In this document: positions 24,655 to 33,226 of the stretch, piece after piece | Numbering within the stretch: the stretch's first letter is position 1 | Layout of the letters: every line of letters begins with the position of its first letter | Origin: Candidatus Thorarchaeota archaeon | Lineage (GTDB): Archaea > Asgardarchaeota > Thorarchaeia > Thorarchaeales > Thorarchaeaceae | NCBI GenBank assembly: GCA_016839275.1 | Contig: JAEOUM010000015.1 | Span: forward strand, 1-39,219 | DNA: 39,219 bases | Reading direction: 5' to 3' | The notes under the pieces: generated by a model | What the model was told of the DNA's origin: nothing | The model's input: only the letters and a program-made list of their open reading frames with translations | The model's database searches: none | Position numbers and translations under genes: made by a program

Positions 24655-25125
24655 ATGCCAGATTTAGCAGGGCGGCTTAGCTGGAAACACGCATCAATAA
24701 TTATGGCATTGGCGACAGCTGTTCCACCCTATACGACCTTTCTATGGGGATTTGGTGGACATGATAATCGTGTGAGCATAGCAGTATATGCACTCATTTG
24801 GGCGTTATATCCTCCTGAGTCCTCTATAGGCGGATTGCAGGTGTTGAATTCTTACTCATTACCCATTGGAATTTCACTCGGGTTCTTCAATATCATCTTT
24901 GCATTTCAGGTGATACGGTTCCTGAGAGGCGCGACTAGTAAAAGAAATACGCTTTGGACTGGAGCCCTGACACTAGTCATTCCAATGATATCATTGATTG
25001 TAGCATGGCCTGCCATGGCTTCATCAGGATTCTTTGCCTACATTGGTCCTATTCCTATACAGCTTGCCACTGGCCTCTTATTGATGCATTTTGTTGGTCC
25101 AAAAGAACCTACATCGCCTTGGTGA
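24655..25125 (+). CDS. Multi-pass membrane protein, paralogue family member 3
   Basis: A 156-residue, four-helix membrane protein that corresponds to the shared core of the proteins at 9442 and 23744: an extracellular loop with WALYPPESSIGGLQVLN, the loop RFLRGATSKRNTLWTGALT, and the ending YIGPIPIQLATGLLLMHFVG then PKEPTSPW. It lacks the longer tails of its relatives. The ATG is supported by TTGGAG with six bases spacing. It is divergent from member 2, as expected for a tandem or inverted duplication. Function unknown. Confidence 0.75.
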   Translation: MPDLAGRLSWKHASIIMALATAVPPYTTFLWGFGGHDNRVSIAVYALIWALYPPESSIGGLQVLNSYSLPIGISLGFFNIIFAFQVIRFLRGATSKRNTLWTGALTLVIPMISLIVAWPAMASSGFFAYIGPIPIQLATGLLLMHFVGPKEPTSPW

Positions 25126-25240
25126 CATTCAAGTTCTGAGAGCTTCGAACGTTACACGCCATAATCCTTTTATTCGAACTTCAAGCGGTGACGTTGAGTC
25201 TGTGCAGCTAAGACTCTAGACCAATATCAAGGTGATAACT

Positions 25241-25780
25241 ATGGGAAAACGTCCCGGACAATGCTACAGAGAGTGCGACCGACCTCCGTTCATGAGGCAT
25301 CGTTACATCCACAGGAGACCTGCTAGCCGCATAGTCAACTTTGACATGGGCAACCCTGGAGGAAACTTTGAAGTCCAGATGTCACTGATTGGTCTTGAGC
25401 GCTGTCAGATTAGACATCAAGCCCTTGAGGCTGCACGTATCACTGCGAACCGTCAGTTGACAAAGAGAGCTGGTAGGATGAACTTCCATCTACGTATTCG
25501 CGTAAAGCCATACCAGTTCCTCAGAGAGAACAAGATGATCTCTGGCGCTGGCGCAGACCGTGTTCAGGATGGAATGAGAAAGGCTTGGGGCAAGGTCATC
25601 GGTTCGGCAGCGCGAATCAAACCCAATCAGGCTATTGTGACTGTGAGAGTCAATCGTCAATATATCTCAGCTGGAATGGAAGCACTGAAAAAAGCAGCTC
25701 CTAAGATGCCAACTCCATGCAAGATTGTATTTGACAAAATCGACCCAGATCTCAAACGCAAGATGGGTTACGGAACCTAA
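25241..25780 (+). CDS. rpl10e: Large-subunit ribosomal protein uL16 (archaeal L10e)
   Basis: A 179-residue protein matching archaeal L10e: MGKRPGQCYRECDRPPF at the start, NFDMGNPGGNFEVQMSL, LEAARITANRQLTKRAG, and the loop region MISGAGADRVQDGMRKAWGK that reaches towards the peptidyl-transferase centre. GGTGAT at 25231-25236, the strongest archaeal ribosome binding sequence, fixes the ATG at 25241 rather than the GTG nine bases earlier. It ends overlapping the convergent methyltransferase gene by four bases. Confidence 0.96.
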   Translation: MGKRPGQCYRECDRPPFMRHRYIHRRPASRIVNFDMGNPGGNFEVQMSLIGLERCQIRHQALEAARITANRQLTKRAGRMNFHLRIRVKPYQFLRENKMISGAGADRVQDGMRKAWGKVIGSAARIKPNQAIVTVRVNRQYISAGMEALKKAAPKMPTPCKIVFDKIDPDLKRKMGYGT

Positions 25781-26514
25781 TCATCTGAACTATTATGGTC
25801 TTTGACCAGTTTGTTTAGTTTACTTGCAATCCCCGTTAGTGTTGATACTTCACGCCCAGTCAGATACGCACGACCTAGTAAGTTTCTGAATATCTGCTTG
25901 GCAATAGGTCTTCTATAGTCTTTCACATCGAGATGATCTATCACATCATCGAGAAAGATAAGCACTTGTTCTCGTTCTTTACGTGTGGCAGGTCTTGCTT
26001 TGGAACGTTCTCTTGGTGTTTCAATCCCATAAGTCGAGAACAGGTGATAGAGCACAACAGCGACTGCGTGACTAAGGTTCATGCTAGGGTAGTCTTCTGA
26101 CGTTGGTATTGTGAAAGAAAGATCACAAAGCCCAATCTCCTCATTTGTAAGACCAGAACTCTCACGACCAAAAACGAGCGATATTCTGCCATCAAGCAAG
26201 GTTGGATCAGGTAATTCGTGTAAAGGGACTAAAGCCCTAGTAACACTATGATTTCCACCAGACCTTGCAGTTGCTGCCCATGCGACATCGGTATCTTCGA
26301 TTGCATCTTTGAGGTCTTTGAAGATACCTGCTGAATCTAGAATGTGATGCGCATGGACTGAGAAGATTTGTGCTTGATAGTCTTCTCGTGGATCCGGACC
26401 AACAATCCTCAGTTCCTCCACACCGAAATTTGCGAGTGTTCTCGCAGTAAATCCGACATTCCCTGGAGTTTCTGGTTCTACGAGGACGACAATGAGGTTT
26501 GGGAACTCTACCAA
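25777..26514 (-). CDS. trmJ: TrmJ-type SPOUT tRNA 2'-O-methyltransferase
   Basis: TrmJ methylates the ribose of nucleotide 32 in tRNA with S-adenosylmethionine. The 245-residue protein has the SPOUT motifs: motif 1 VLVEPETPGNVGFTARTLANFG (residues about 10-31, with the invariant N of PGNVG), motif 2 SLVFGRESSGLTNEEI (conserved FGRE-x-x-G-L) and motif 3 IPTSEDYPSMNLSHAVAV with N-L-S-H-A. A C-terminal helical part follows. The TTG start has GGAG nine bases upstream. It is the last of a same-strand series with the DRG-type GTPase, TrmY and SRP54. Confidence 0.88.
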   Translation of the reverse strand: MVEFPNLIVVLVEPETPGNVGFTARTLANFGVEELRIVGPDPREDYQAQIFSVHAHHILDSAGIFKDLKDAIEDTDVAWAATARSGGNHSVTRALVPLHELPDPTLLDGRISLVFGRESSGLTNEEIGLCDLSFTIPTSEDYPSMNLSHAVAVVLYHLFSTYGIETPRERSKARPATRKEREQVLIFLDDVIDHLDVKDYRRPIAKQIFRNLLGRAYLTGREVSTLTGIASKLNKLVKDHNSSDD

Positions 26515-26536
26515 AAAACCAATCTCCTAACGTCTT

Positions 26537-27715
26537 TTAGGTGTGAGCCAGCTGGATGATATCGCTATCTTGGAGTGGGTAGTTTAAGCCCACCACCCTC
26601 CGTTTTATCTTATCATTTTCCCTGAATATCACAGCAGAACGGAATCGTTCAATAAACAACTCCTTGTGAATCTTGGCTGCTGCGTCTTCTACCACAGAGC
26701 CCTCAGGAAGAACAATTGGCTTGCGTTCTCTCTGTTTTCCTGGTATCTTTGTATAGACTCTTAATATATCGAGATGCCGATAAAACGCCCAGCTCATTCC
26801 ATCAAGATTTTCTCTCTTTTCTGCTGAGATTGGGACGATATCGAAGCGAGAACTATAATTCTCCTCCAGTTCCTTAAATCTCGCTTCTGAACCTTGGGCA
26901 TCTCCTTTGGTTGCAACTACCATGGCCCGAACGTAGGCAACGCTTGTATCCAAGGCATCAACCAATTGCTGGAATGTTGCAGATTTCTGGAACCTGACGA
27001 TAATGTTTGTGATTCTACGTGCATTAAGGAACTCCTTGACCTCTTCGATATCCCCTTGGTAATTATGAGCCCCATAGATCATATGCCCACCGAGACCGAC
27101 TTTCTCCACTCGCACTGCAGTCTTCTCTTTATTCAGGCGAATTCTTGCGGTATCTAGCTCCCCAAGGATTACCTTCATCTGTGACTCAATATCCTGTGAT
27201 AGATCGATGACTATTGCTATACAGTCCGTGTTTCTTGCGACTGCAAGTGCCTGTCGTCCTATGCCTGTTTCATGACTACCCTCGAACAAACCGGGTATCT
27301 CAACGAGTTGGATGTTGATATCCTCTAGAGTCAGCATCGCAGGGGTTGGAAGAGGTGTTGTGAATGGATAATCGCCCACGTCCAACTTTGCATTAGTGAC
27401 CGAGTTGATGAGAGTTGACTTGCCACTGTTCGTCACTCCAATCAGGCATATTTGCCCAGCTCCTTCTTTTCTGATTACTCCCTCTTCTGCACCGCCTCCT
27501 GAGCGTCGTGCTCTTTCCTGTTCTCTTCTTTTCTCGAGCAATGCTTTAAGCTGGGCTAGTTTCTTTCGGTAGTCCCCAACCATCCTCTCTCCACCTTTAT
27601 GGTTTGGTGCAAGAGAGAGAAGTTTCTCAAGCTCTACTATCCTCTGAGCTAAGTCTTCTGTTTCCTCGTAGATAATTCGTTGTCTATCGAATTCTGGAGT
27701 CACGTTAGTGGGCAA
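26537..27715 (-). CDS. DRG/OBG-family GTPase with TGS domain
   Basis: The 392-residue protein is a developmentally regulated GTP-binding (DRG) type GTPase, a translation-associated factor universal in archaea and eukaryotes. It has an N-terminal helical region with a basic stretch (LLEKRREQERARRSGGG), G1 GVTNSGKST near residue 93, switch PFTTPLPTPAML, G3 VEIPGLFEGS (the usual DTPG is EIPG), an inserted helical segment, a late G4/G5 region ending VPISAEKRENLD, and a C-terminal TGS domain (about 310-392) ending in LQDSDIIQLAHT. The TTG start lacks an obvious ribosome binding site and a GTG four codons on is possible. TrmJ follows after 22 bases. Confidence 0.88.
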   Translation of the reverse strand: MPTNVTPEFDRQRIIYEETEDLAQRIVELEKLLSLAPNHKGGERMVGDYRKKLAQLKALLEKRREQERARRSGGGAEEGVIRKEGAGQICLIGVTNSGKSTLINSVTNAKLDVGDYPFTTPLPTPAMLTLEDINIQLVEIPGLFEGSHETGIGRQALAVARNTDCIAIVIDLSQDIESQMKVILGELDTARIRLNKEKTAVRVEKVGLGGHMIYGAHNYQGDIEEVKEFLNARRITNIIVRFQKSATFQQLVDALDTSVAYVRAMVVATKGDAQGSEARFKELEENYSSRFDIVPISAEKRENLDGMSWAFYRHLDILRVYTKIPGKQRERKPIVLPEGSVVEDAAAKIHKELFIERFRSAVIFRENDKIKRRVVGLNYPLQDSDIIQLAHT

Positions 27716-27768
27716 TGATGGTCAACTATTTTCTGCATACTTTGATTATGAAGCTTTCTTCATGTGTC

Positions 27769-28362
27769 CTATTCTACATCATCTGCCCGCTCATTGATAT
27801 CAAGGATGAATCTCTCAGGATGTGGTGGATATGGTATAGCAGAATTTATTCTGAAATCTCCCAAAGTTTTGGACTCAAGACCTGCGATATCAATAGGAGT
27901 TCCTGTTTCATAGATTAGAATGACATCATCAAGTAAGAGTGTTGAATCAATGGTGGATTCGTCTATATTACGTGCAATAAGAATCAAGTTTGGCGAATAT
28001 CTGGAAATGAATCTTGTAAGTGCCTCCCTTCTAACAATAATTCCATTGTCTAGAATTTGTTCTGAATTATGTTGAAGACTTTCAGCGACTTGCAAAGCTT
28101 TGAGCAGAAAGAATGAGATGGACCTTTCATCAGGTGATACACGTTTCAAAGCATTCCCTGGAAATGAAATTATCATCAAATCCTCAATAGATCCTTTAGC
28201 AACTGACACGACTACATCTCTACGTAGATTTCCTGATACGAATAAACCTACGTTTACACATCTACATGCAGTGACGGTCTCTGATGAATTGCGGCCTGAT
28301 TTTACAGAAACCCTGTCAATTTGAATGTCGTCAAATAGTATCAGGAATCGTCGCATCGACAT
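27769..28362 (-). CDS. trmY: tRNA pseudouridine-54 N1-methyltransferase TrmY
   Basis: TrmY makes N1-methylpseudouridine at position 54 of archaeal tRNA, replacing the bacterial ribothymidine. The 197-residue protein matches the family (SPOUT fold, DUF358): ACRCVNVGLFVSGNLRRDVV (32-51), SFPGNALKRVSPDERSISFF with the conserved SPDER, and LIYETGTPIDI towards the end, part of the SAM-binding knot. Length is normal. It starts 11 bases after the srp54 stop and precedes the DRG-type gene by 53 bases, so it is probably co-transcribed with srp54. Confidence 0.85.
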   Translation of the reverse strand: MSMRRFLILFDDIQIDRVSVKSGRNSSETVTACRCVNVGLFVSGNLRRDVVVSVAKGSIEDLMIISFPGNALKRVSPDERSISFFLLKALQVAESLQHNSEQILDNGIIVRREALTRFISRYSPNLILIARNIDESTIDSTLLLDDVILIYETGTPIDIAGLESKTLGDFRINSAIPYPPHPERFILDINERADDVE

Positions 28363-28373
28363 TCAGATCCTGA

Positions 28374-29765
28374 TTACATTCCGGGCAGTCCACCAGGGAG
28401 TCCGGGGATACCACCTTTTCGTCCTCTCCGTTGTTTGCCCATTTGTTTCATCATTCTCTTCATCTGCTCGTGTTGCTTTAACAAATCACGTACATCCTTT
28501 TGGGATGTTCCAGAGCCTCTTGCAATCCTCTTTATCCTTGAAGCCTTGATGAGCTTGGGCTCGTCCATCTCTTCCTTAGTCATAGAGTTCATGATGACTT
28601 CCCATCTCTTCATGTTCTCTTCTTGAATTTCCGCAATACCCTCTGGCAGTTTGTATTGGAGACCTAGCATTTCCATGACCTTGCCAATTGGTCCCATCTT
28701 CTTGAGCTGTTTAAGTTGTGCCATCATATCTTTCAGTGAGAACTGCCCTTTCATTATGCGTTTGACAGCATCTTCTTCGACTTCGATTTGTGCTTCCTTG
28801 ACCTTGTCTATGAGCCCTCGAATATCTGACATGCCCAAGAGTCGACCCGCAAACTTGGTCGGATTGAAAGGCTCGATTGCATCCATCCCTTCCCCAGTTC
28901 CAATGAATTTGATTGGTGCCCTCGTGGCTGCTACAGCTGACAGAGCACCTCCACCTTTTGCACTGCCATCAAGTTTTGTCACAATAATTGAACCTATATT
29001 AGTGGCGTTTCGAAAAGCCTCTGCTTGAACACCCGCCTGTTGACCTAGTGTACCATCGATAACAAGTATTATCTCCTGGGGGCTAACAGACTTTGAAATA
29101 TCCCGCATCTCCTTAATGAGGCTGGTTTCTTCTCTGTGACGACCTGAAGTGTCCAAGAGAATGAGCTCGACTCCTCTGTCTTTCATCTCCTTGAATCCTT
29201 TCTTGGCAAGCTTGACAGCGTCCTTTTCATTCTCATCGCCCCAGAACGGTACATTGGAACGTTCTGCTAGTTGTTTCAGTTGGCTGTATGCACCTGGTCT
29301 GAAGTTATCAGCGCAAATGACCCCACTCTTAATCCCTCGTTTTTGATAGTAACGAGCTAGTTTTCCTATTGTTGTAGTCTTTCCTGAACCCTGAATGCCC
29401 ACCATCATGATAAGATTGGCTTTCCCGGGATTTATCGTCAGAGGTACTGTCTTCTCTCCAAGGAAGTAAGCCAGAGTGTCCCATACGACTCTAACGATAT
29501 GTTCGCGGCGTGACACACCTCTTGGAAGAGTTTCATCTAAGGCTTGTTTTTGTACTCTCTCTGTGATGGCCATAACCAGGTTGACATCCACATCTGCCAC
29601 AAGTAGTGCCCGTTGGATGTTCTTGACTAGTTCTTTGACTAGCTCCTCATCAATAACACTTGCACCAAAGAGCTTCTTCAGTGCAGAGTTGAGTGATTTT
29701 CCCAAATTATCAAGGACCAAGACCATCACACCATCAGGTTTGCGTGAGGTCTTACCAAAGTCCAT
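28374..29765 (-). CDS. srp54: Signal recognition particle GTPase SRP54
   Basis: SRP54 binds signal sequences emerging from the ribosome and docks with its receptor FtsY to deliver membrane and secreted proteins. The 463-residue protein has the N domain (LGKSLNSALKKLFG), the G domain with G1 GIQGSGKTTTIGKLA, the insertion-box region, G3 DTSGRH (usually DTAGRH), G4 TKLDGSAKGGG, and the methionine-rich M domain from about 325, with SRIKRIARGSG and HEQMKRMMKQMG. The Gly/Pro-rich end GGIPGLPGGLPGM is typical. Most homologues begin near MVLDNLG, which is residue 14 here (ATG at 29726), so the first 13 residues may not be translated; AAGGCG precedes the upstream ATG. It heads the leftward run with trmY. 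Confidence 0.95.
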   Translation of the reverse strand: MDFGKTSRKPDGVMVLVLDNLGKSLNSALKKLFGASVIDEELVKELVKNIQRALLVADVDVNLVMAITERVQKQALDETLPRGVSRREHIVRVVWDTLAYFLGEKTVPLTINPGKANLIMMVGIQGSGKTTTIGKLARYYQKRGIKSGVICADNFRPGAYSQLKQLAERSNVPFWGDENEKDAVKLAKKGFKEMKDRGVELILLDTSGRHREETSLIKEMRDISKSVSPQEIILVIDGTLGQQAGVQAEAFRNATNIGSIIVTKLDGSAKGGGALSAVAATRAPIKFIGTGEGMDAIEPFNPTKFAGRLLGMSDIRGLIDKVKEAQIEVEEDAVKRIMKGQFSLKDMMAQLKQLKKMGPIGKVMEMLGLQYKLPEGIAEIQEENMKRWEVIMNSMTKEEMDEPKLIKASRIKRIARGSGTSQKDVRDLLKQHEQMKRMMKQMGKQRRGRKGGIPGLPGGLPGM

Positions 29766-29855
29766 ATCAACTTTCGCCTTGAGCTAGTTGGATTTGATAC
29801 AAGGGGCAAGGTCTAAAACTGAGCTGTATCATCAAACAAATCCGTGGTGACACAA

Positions 29856-30341
29856 ATGTCTGATGAAGTCAGTGGGAAGATACGAATCGTAAAGATTGTT
29901 GATGGAACAGTAATTGATCATATTAGAGCAGGCAACGCTCTTGAAGTCCTTAAGATTCTTGGAATCACTGGCAAAAATGGGAATGTTGTGACTCTCGCGA
30001 TGAATATCAGTAGTTCAAGGATAGAGAAAAAGGACATTGTGAAGGTTGAGAATCGCTCTCTCGATTCAGTTGAAGTTGCACGAATTGCACTTGTAGCTCC
30101 AGAAGCGACAATAAATCTGATCGAGAATTCTAAGGTCATAAAGAAGACCCGTGTTGAATTGCCAGAAACGATTACAGGCATTATGAGATGTCCCAATGAG
30201 CGGTGTGTAACAAATAAAGAACGAGAACCAATCCAGGCTAAGTACCAAGTTGTGTCACAAAAACCTATCCAGCTCAAGTGCCTTTACTGCTGGACATTGA
30301 TTGACGAACCAGATATACTTCCTCTTTTTACTGTTAGATAG
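29856..30341 (+). CDS. pyrI: Aspartate carbamoyltransferase regulatory subunit PyrI
   Basis: PyrI binds nucleotides and zinc and regulates the catalytic PyrB in pyrimidine synthesis. The 161-residue protein has the allosteric domain (KIVDGTVIDHIRAGNALEVL, about 14-33, then GKNGNVVTLAMNISSSRIEKKD) and the zinc domain with MRCPNERCVTN and LKCLYCWTLID supplying the four cysteines. The ATG at 29856 is fixed by GGTGA at 29846-29850. PyrB is not in the window, so the operon usual in many archaea is split here or lies elsewhere. Confidence 0.93.
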   Translation: MSDEVSGKIRIVKIVDGTVIDHIRAGNALEVLKILGITGKNGNVVTLAMNISSSRIEKKDIVKVENRSLDSVEVARIALVAPEATINLIENSKVIKKTRVELPETITGIMRCPNERCVTNKEREPIQAKYQVVSQKPIQLKCLYCWTLIDEPDILPLFTVR

Positions 30342-30386
30342 TTTGAAGAAGAAACCACCGTCAAATTCCAAACGCTTTTAGGCAGA

Positions 30387-30396
30387 CTATAAAAAG
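30387..30396 (+). promoter_or_regulatory. TATA box of the ATPase gene group
   Basis: CTATAAAAAG lies 42 bases before the GTG start of the subunit F gene at 30429, a near-consensus archaeal TATA box. It marks a promoter separate from pyrI for the F-A-(UDG)-(membrane)-B series. Confidence 0.5.
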
Positions 30397-30428
30397 AGGG
30401 GTGCAAGCCGGCTGTAGAGGAATAACTC

Positions 30429-30752
30429 GTGTCAAGTGAAAAGATAGCTGTCATAGGCGACAGGGATACAGTCACAGGGTTCAGATTAGTTGGAGTCAGT
30501 GAGTGTGCCACACCAAAATCGCCAGAGGAAACACGAGAACTACTCCTTGATTTCTTTCGGGATCCAAGTATGGGACTTGTTATAATCACCGAAGCTCTTG
30601 CGTCACAAGTCGAAGACACCATAGTTGAGCTTTCACAATCCCCCGTTCCTGTGATTTTACTGATTCCAGATAGGGATGGATCCACAGGTGCCTATGAATC
30701 AGTCCTGAGAGAGTTGATACGAAGAGCAGTCGGAATAGAGATCAAGATCTAA
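30429..30752 (+). CDS. atpF: A/V-type ATP synthase subunit F
   Basis: Subunit F is part of the central stalk of the archaeal A-type ATP synthase, coupling rotation to catalysis. The 107-residue protein shows IAVIGDRDTVTGFRLVGV at the N-terminus, the conserved GLVIITEALASQVEDTI and SPVPVILLIPDRDGSTG, and the ending LRELIRRAVGIEI. Length is normal. It starts with GTG. It precedes subunit A by 26 bases in the standard F-A order. Confidence 0.9.
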   Translation: MSSEKIAVIGDRDTVTGFRLVGVSECATPKSPEETRELLLDFFRDPSMGLVIITEALASQVEDTIVELSQSPVPVILLIPDRDGSTGAYESVLRELIRRAVGIEIKI

Positions 30753-30778
30753 AGAAGCCATCATGGAGATATGAACCC

Positions 30779-32584
30779 TTGACAGAATTGATTGGAAGAA
30801 TCGAAACCATTGCGGGCCCTGTAATCAACTGTTCCGGACTCCCCTCTGTCCGAATGTACGAGGTAGTGCGAGTCGGAAATCAGCAACTTATAGGTGAGGT
30901 CATTGAAGTAGCTGAAGATGAATTTACTACGCAGGTCTATGAGGAAACATCTGGCCTCGCTCCTGGGGAGCCTGTAATATCTACTGGCGACTCCCTCTCT
31001 GTTGAGCTTGGCCCAGGTCTTCTTGGTTCTATTTATGATGGTATTCAACGCCCACTTCCTACTCTACGTGAGATTTCAGGTGATTTTATATCACGAGGCC
31101 TCCATGTTGAAGGACTTGACAAGACGAAGAAATGGAAATTCACACCTACTGTGAAGGTGGGCGACACGGTCGAGCCAGGATCCATCATTGGCGAAGTTCC
31201 AGAAACTGGTATCATTACCTCAAAAATCCTTATTCCTGTTGGAGTCGCAGGAGAAGTTGTAGAAATTGTTCCTACGGGAGAATATACAGTCATTGAAACG
31301 ATTTGTAAGGTGAAAGGTAGCCATGGTGATATCCATGATGTCATGATGATGCAAAGAACCCCGGTTCGAATTGGCCGTACATTCAAGGATCGTGTTTCAA
31401 TGGACACACCATTAATTACCGGACAACGAGTCATTGATACTTTCATGCCCCAAGCAAAGGGAGGCACAGGAGCTATTCCTGGTGGCTTCGGGACCGGCAA
31501 GACTGTGACACTACATCAATTTGCAAAGTGGGCTGATGCGCAGGTGGTGGTGTATGTTGGCTGTGGAGAACGTAGGAATGAAATGACAGAGGCTCTCGAA
31601 GAATGGCCTCATCTGAAAGACCCGAAAACTGGCCGCCCACTCATGGAGCGAACCGTACTTATTGCTAACACATCTAACATGCCAGTTGCAGCTCGAGAAG
31701 CGTCAATCTATGTAGCAGTCACTATTGCAGAGTATTTCAGAGACCAAGGATATGATGTTGCGTTGATGGCTGATTCGACATCTCGTTGGGCTGAAGCATT
31801 ACGTGAGATCTCTGGACGACTTGGACAACTGCCATCAGAGGAAGGATATCCAGCTTATCTTGGCTCGAGGCTTGCGCAGTTCTACGAGCGTGGTGGAAGG
31901 GTGAAGGCTCTAGGCTCAGGCGATCGGCTCGGATCAATCACCGTATGTGGGGCTGTTTCGCCTCCCGGAGGAGATTTCTCAGAACCTGTGACACAAGCAA
32001 CTCTAAGGATTGTGAAAGTATTCTGGGCTCTAGATAAAGATCTAGCTGCTAGAAGGTTCTTCCCTGCAATAAACACCCTCACAAGTTATTCACTCTACCT
32101 CAATACTTTGGAGAAATGGCATAGGGCAAATCTCGGTGAAGATTGGCCTGGTCTTGTTAAAGATGCGCTTGCCATTCTTCAGAAGGATCAAGAGCTTCGA
32201 GAGATTGTTCAACTTGTTGGTCCTGATGCACTGCCTGAATCTGAACGTGCAGTCCTAGAAGCTGCACGGATGATCAAGGAAGACTTCCTCACTCAGAGTG
32301 CAATTCATGAGATAGATACTTACTCTCCTATTGGTAAGACCTACCGGATGCTCAGAATAATCATTGGTTTCGCACAGAAAATGACAACTGCTGTGAAGAT
32401 GGGCATTCAGGTTCGGAGAGTCTTGGAATTGAGTATTCTTGATAACATCGCTCGTATGAAGATTACTCCCTGGGATTCCTATGAATCCCAGATGGATGCT
32501 ATTGAGAAAAAGATGGAACGTGAGTTTCAGTCCCTCTTCCAAGAACTATCTGAGTCTGGGTATCTCGCAGAACACGCAGTATAG
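30779..32584 (+). CDS. atpA: A/V-type ATP synthase catalytic subunit A
   Basis: Subunit A carries the catalytic sites of the rotary ATPase. The 601-residue protein has the N-terminal barrel, the bulge domain special to A/V subunit A (about 110-190), the P-loop GGFGTGKT near residue 235 (GPFGSGKT in many archaea), GCGERRNEMTE, the Walker B region [20 protein letters not shown], and VSPPGGDFSEPVTQ. TTG is the start, with GGAG about ten bases upstream. Its position right after subunit F is standard; what follows is not, since subunit B is separated by two unrelated genes. Confidence 0.96.
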   Translation: MTELIGRIETIAGPVINCSGLPSVRMYEVVRVGNQQLIGEVIEVAEDEFTTQVYEETSGLAPGEPVISTGDSLSVELGPGLLGSIYDGIQRPLPTLREISGDFISRGLHVEGLDKTKKWKFTPTVKVGDTVEPGSIIGEVPETGIITSKILIPVGVAGEVVEIVPTGEYTVIETICKVKGSHGDIHDVMMMQRTPVRIGRTFKDRVSMDTPLITGQRVIDTFMPQAKGGTGAIPGGFGTGKTVTLHQFAKWADAQVVVYVGCGERRNEMTEALEEWPHLKDPKTGRPLMERTVLIANTSNMPVAAREASIYVAVTIAEYFRDQGYDVALMADSTSRWAEALREISGRLGQLPSEEGYPAYLGSRLAQFYERGGRVKALGSGDRLGSITVCGAVSPPGGDFSEPVTQATLRIVKVFWALDKDLAARRFFPAINTLTSYSLYLNTLEKWHRANLGEDWPGLVKDALAILQKDQELREIVQLVGPDALPESERAVLEAARMIKEDFLTQSAIHEIDTYSPIGKTYRMLRIIIGFAQKMTTAVKMGIQVRRVLELSILDNIARMKITPWDSYESQMDAIEKKMEREFQSLFQELSESGYLAEHAV

Positions 32585-32630
32585 ACACAGCGTGGACTTT
32601 ATCCCTTCAAAGGCACTCTATTATTGTGAG

Positions 32631-33182
32631 ATGACACGAGAGCGGGAATTGAATTCACTTCATGATTCTATCCGAGAATGCAAGCTTTGTCCTCTTCATA
32701 CGACACGCTTGAATGCAGTTCCAGGTGAGGGCTCGTACAATGCAAAACTCTTCTTCATCGGTGAAGCACCAGGTGCAAGAGAGGATGAGTCTGGAAGACC
32801 TTTTGTGGGAAGATCTGGTGAATTATTGACACAAATGATAGAAAGTATCGGACTAACTCGAGATGAGGTCTTCATAACATCCGTGCTAAAATCAAGGCCG
32901 CCGAATAATCGAACTCCCGCTCCATCAGAGATTGAAACATGTCGTCCCTATGTTGAGCAGCAGATTGAGCTAATACGTCCTCGCGTTGTCGTACTTCTCG
33001 GAGGAGTGGCAATTGCTGCAATGGTCGGTCCGTGGAGTGTTTCAGAGTCTCATGGGAAATTCTTTGAAGCAAAAGGTCGTACCTATTTCATGACATATCA
33101 TCCTGCTGCCGCACTCCGTTTTCCAAAGGTTAAGACTTTAATGGCGGATGATTTCAAAATTCTAAAATCTGAGTTACTTTGA
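32631..33182 (+). CDS. udg: Family 4 (UDGa) uracil-DNA glycosylase
   Basis: This enzyme removes uracil from DNA after cytosine deamination. The 183-residue protein shows CKLC (Cys17, Cys20), the catalytic-region motif GEAPGAREDESGRPFVGRSG (44-63), KSRPPNNRTP (87-96), ETCRPYVE (Cys104) and the second motif YHPAAALR near the end. Family members hold a 4Fe-4S cluster with four cysteines; here the third, expected in KCRPPGNR, is Ser88, at exactly 16 residues before Cys104. The ATG at 32631 was chosen since earlier in-frame starts lie within atpA. It sits between the A and B ATPase subunit genes. Confidence 0.9.
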   Translation: MTRERELNSLHDSIRECKLCPLHTTRLNAVPGEGSYNAKLFFIGEAPGAREDESGRPFVGRSGELLTQMIESIGLTRDEVFITSVLKSRPPNNRTPAPSEIETCRPYVEQQIELIRPRVVVLLGGVAIAAMVGPWSVSESHGKFFEAKGRTYFMTYHPAAALRFPKVKTLMADDFKILKSELL

Positions 33183-33226
33183 GTGGTCATTAAATTCACA
33201 CATATCCACTCCATAATGTGAGATCA

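Noticed and set aside
32481-32630. 50-residue N-terminal extension of the uracil-DNA glycosylase
   Set aside because: It lies within the end of atpA in another frame and has no family resemblance; the ATG at 32631 gives the normal family length.
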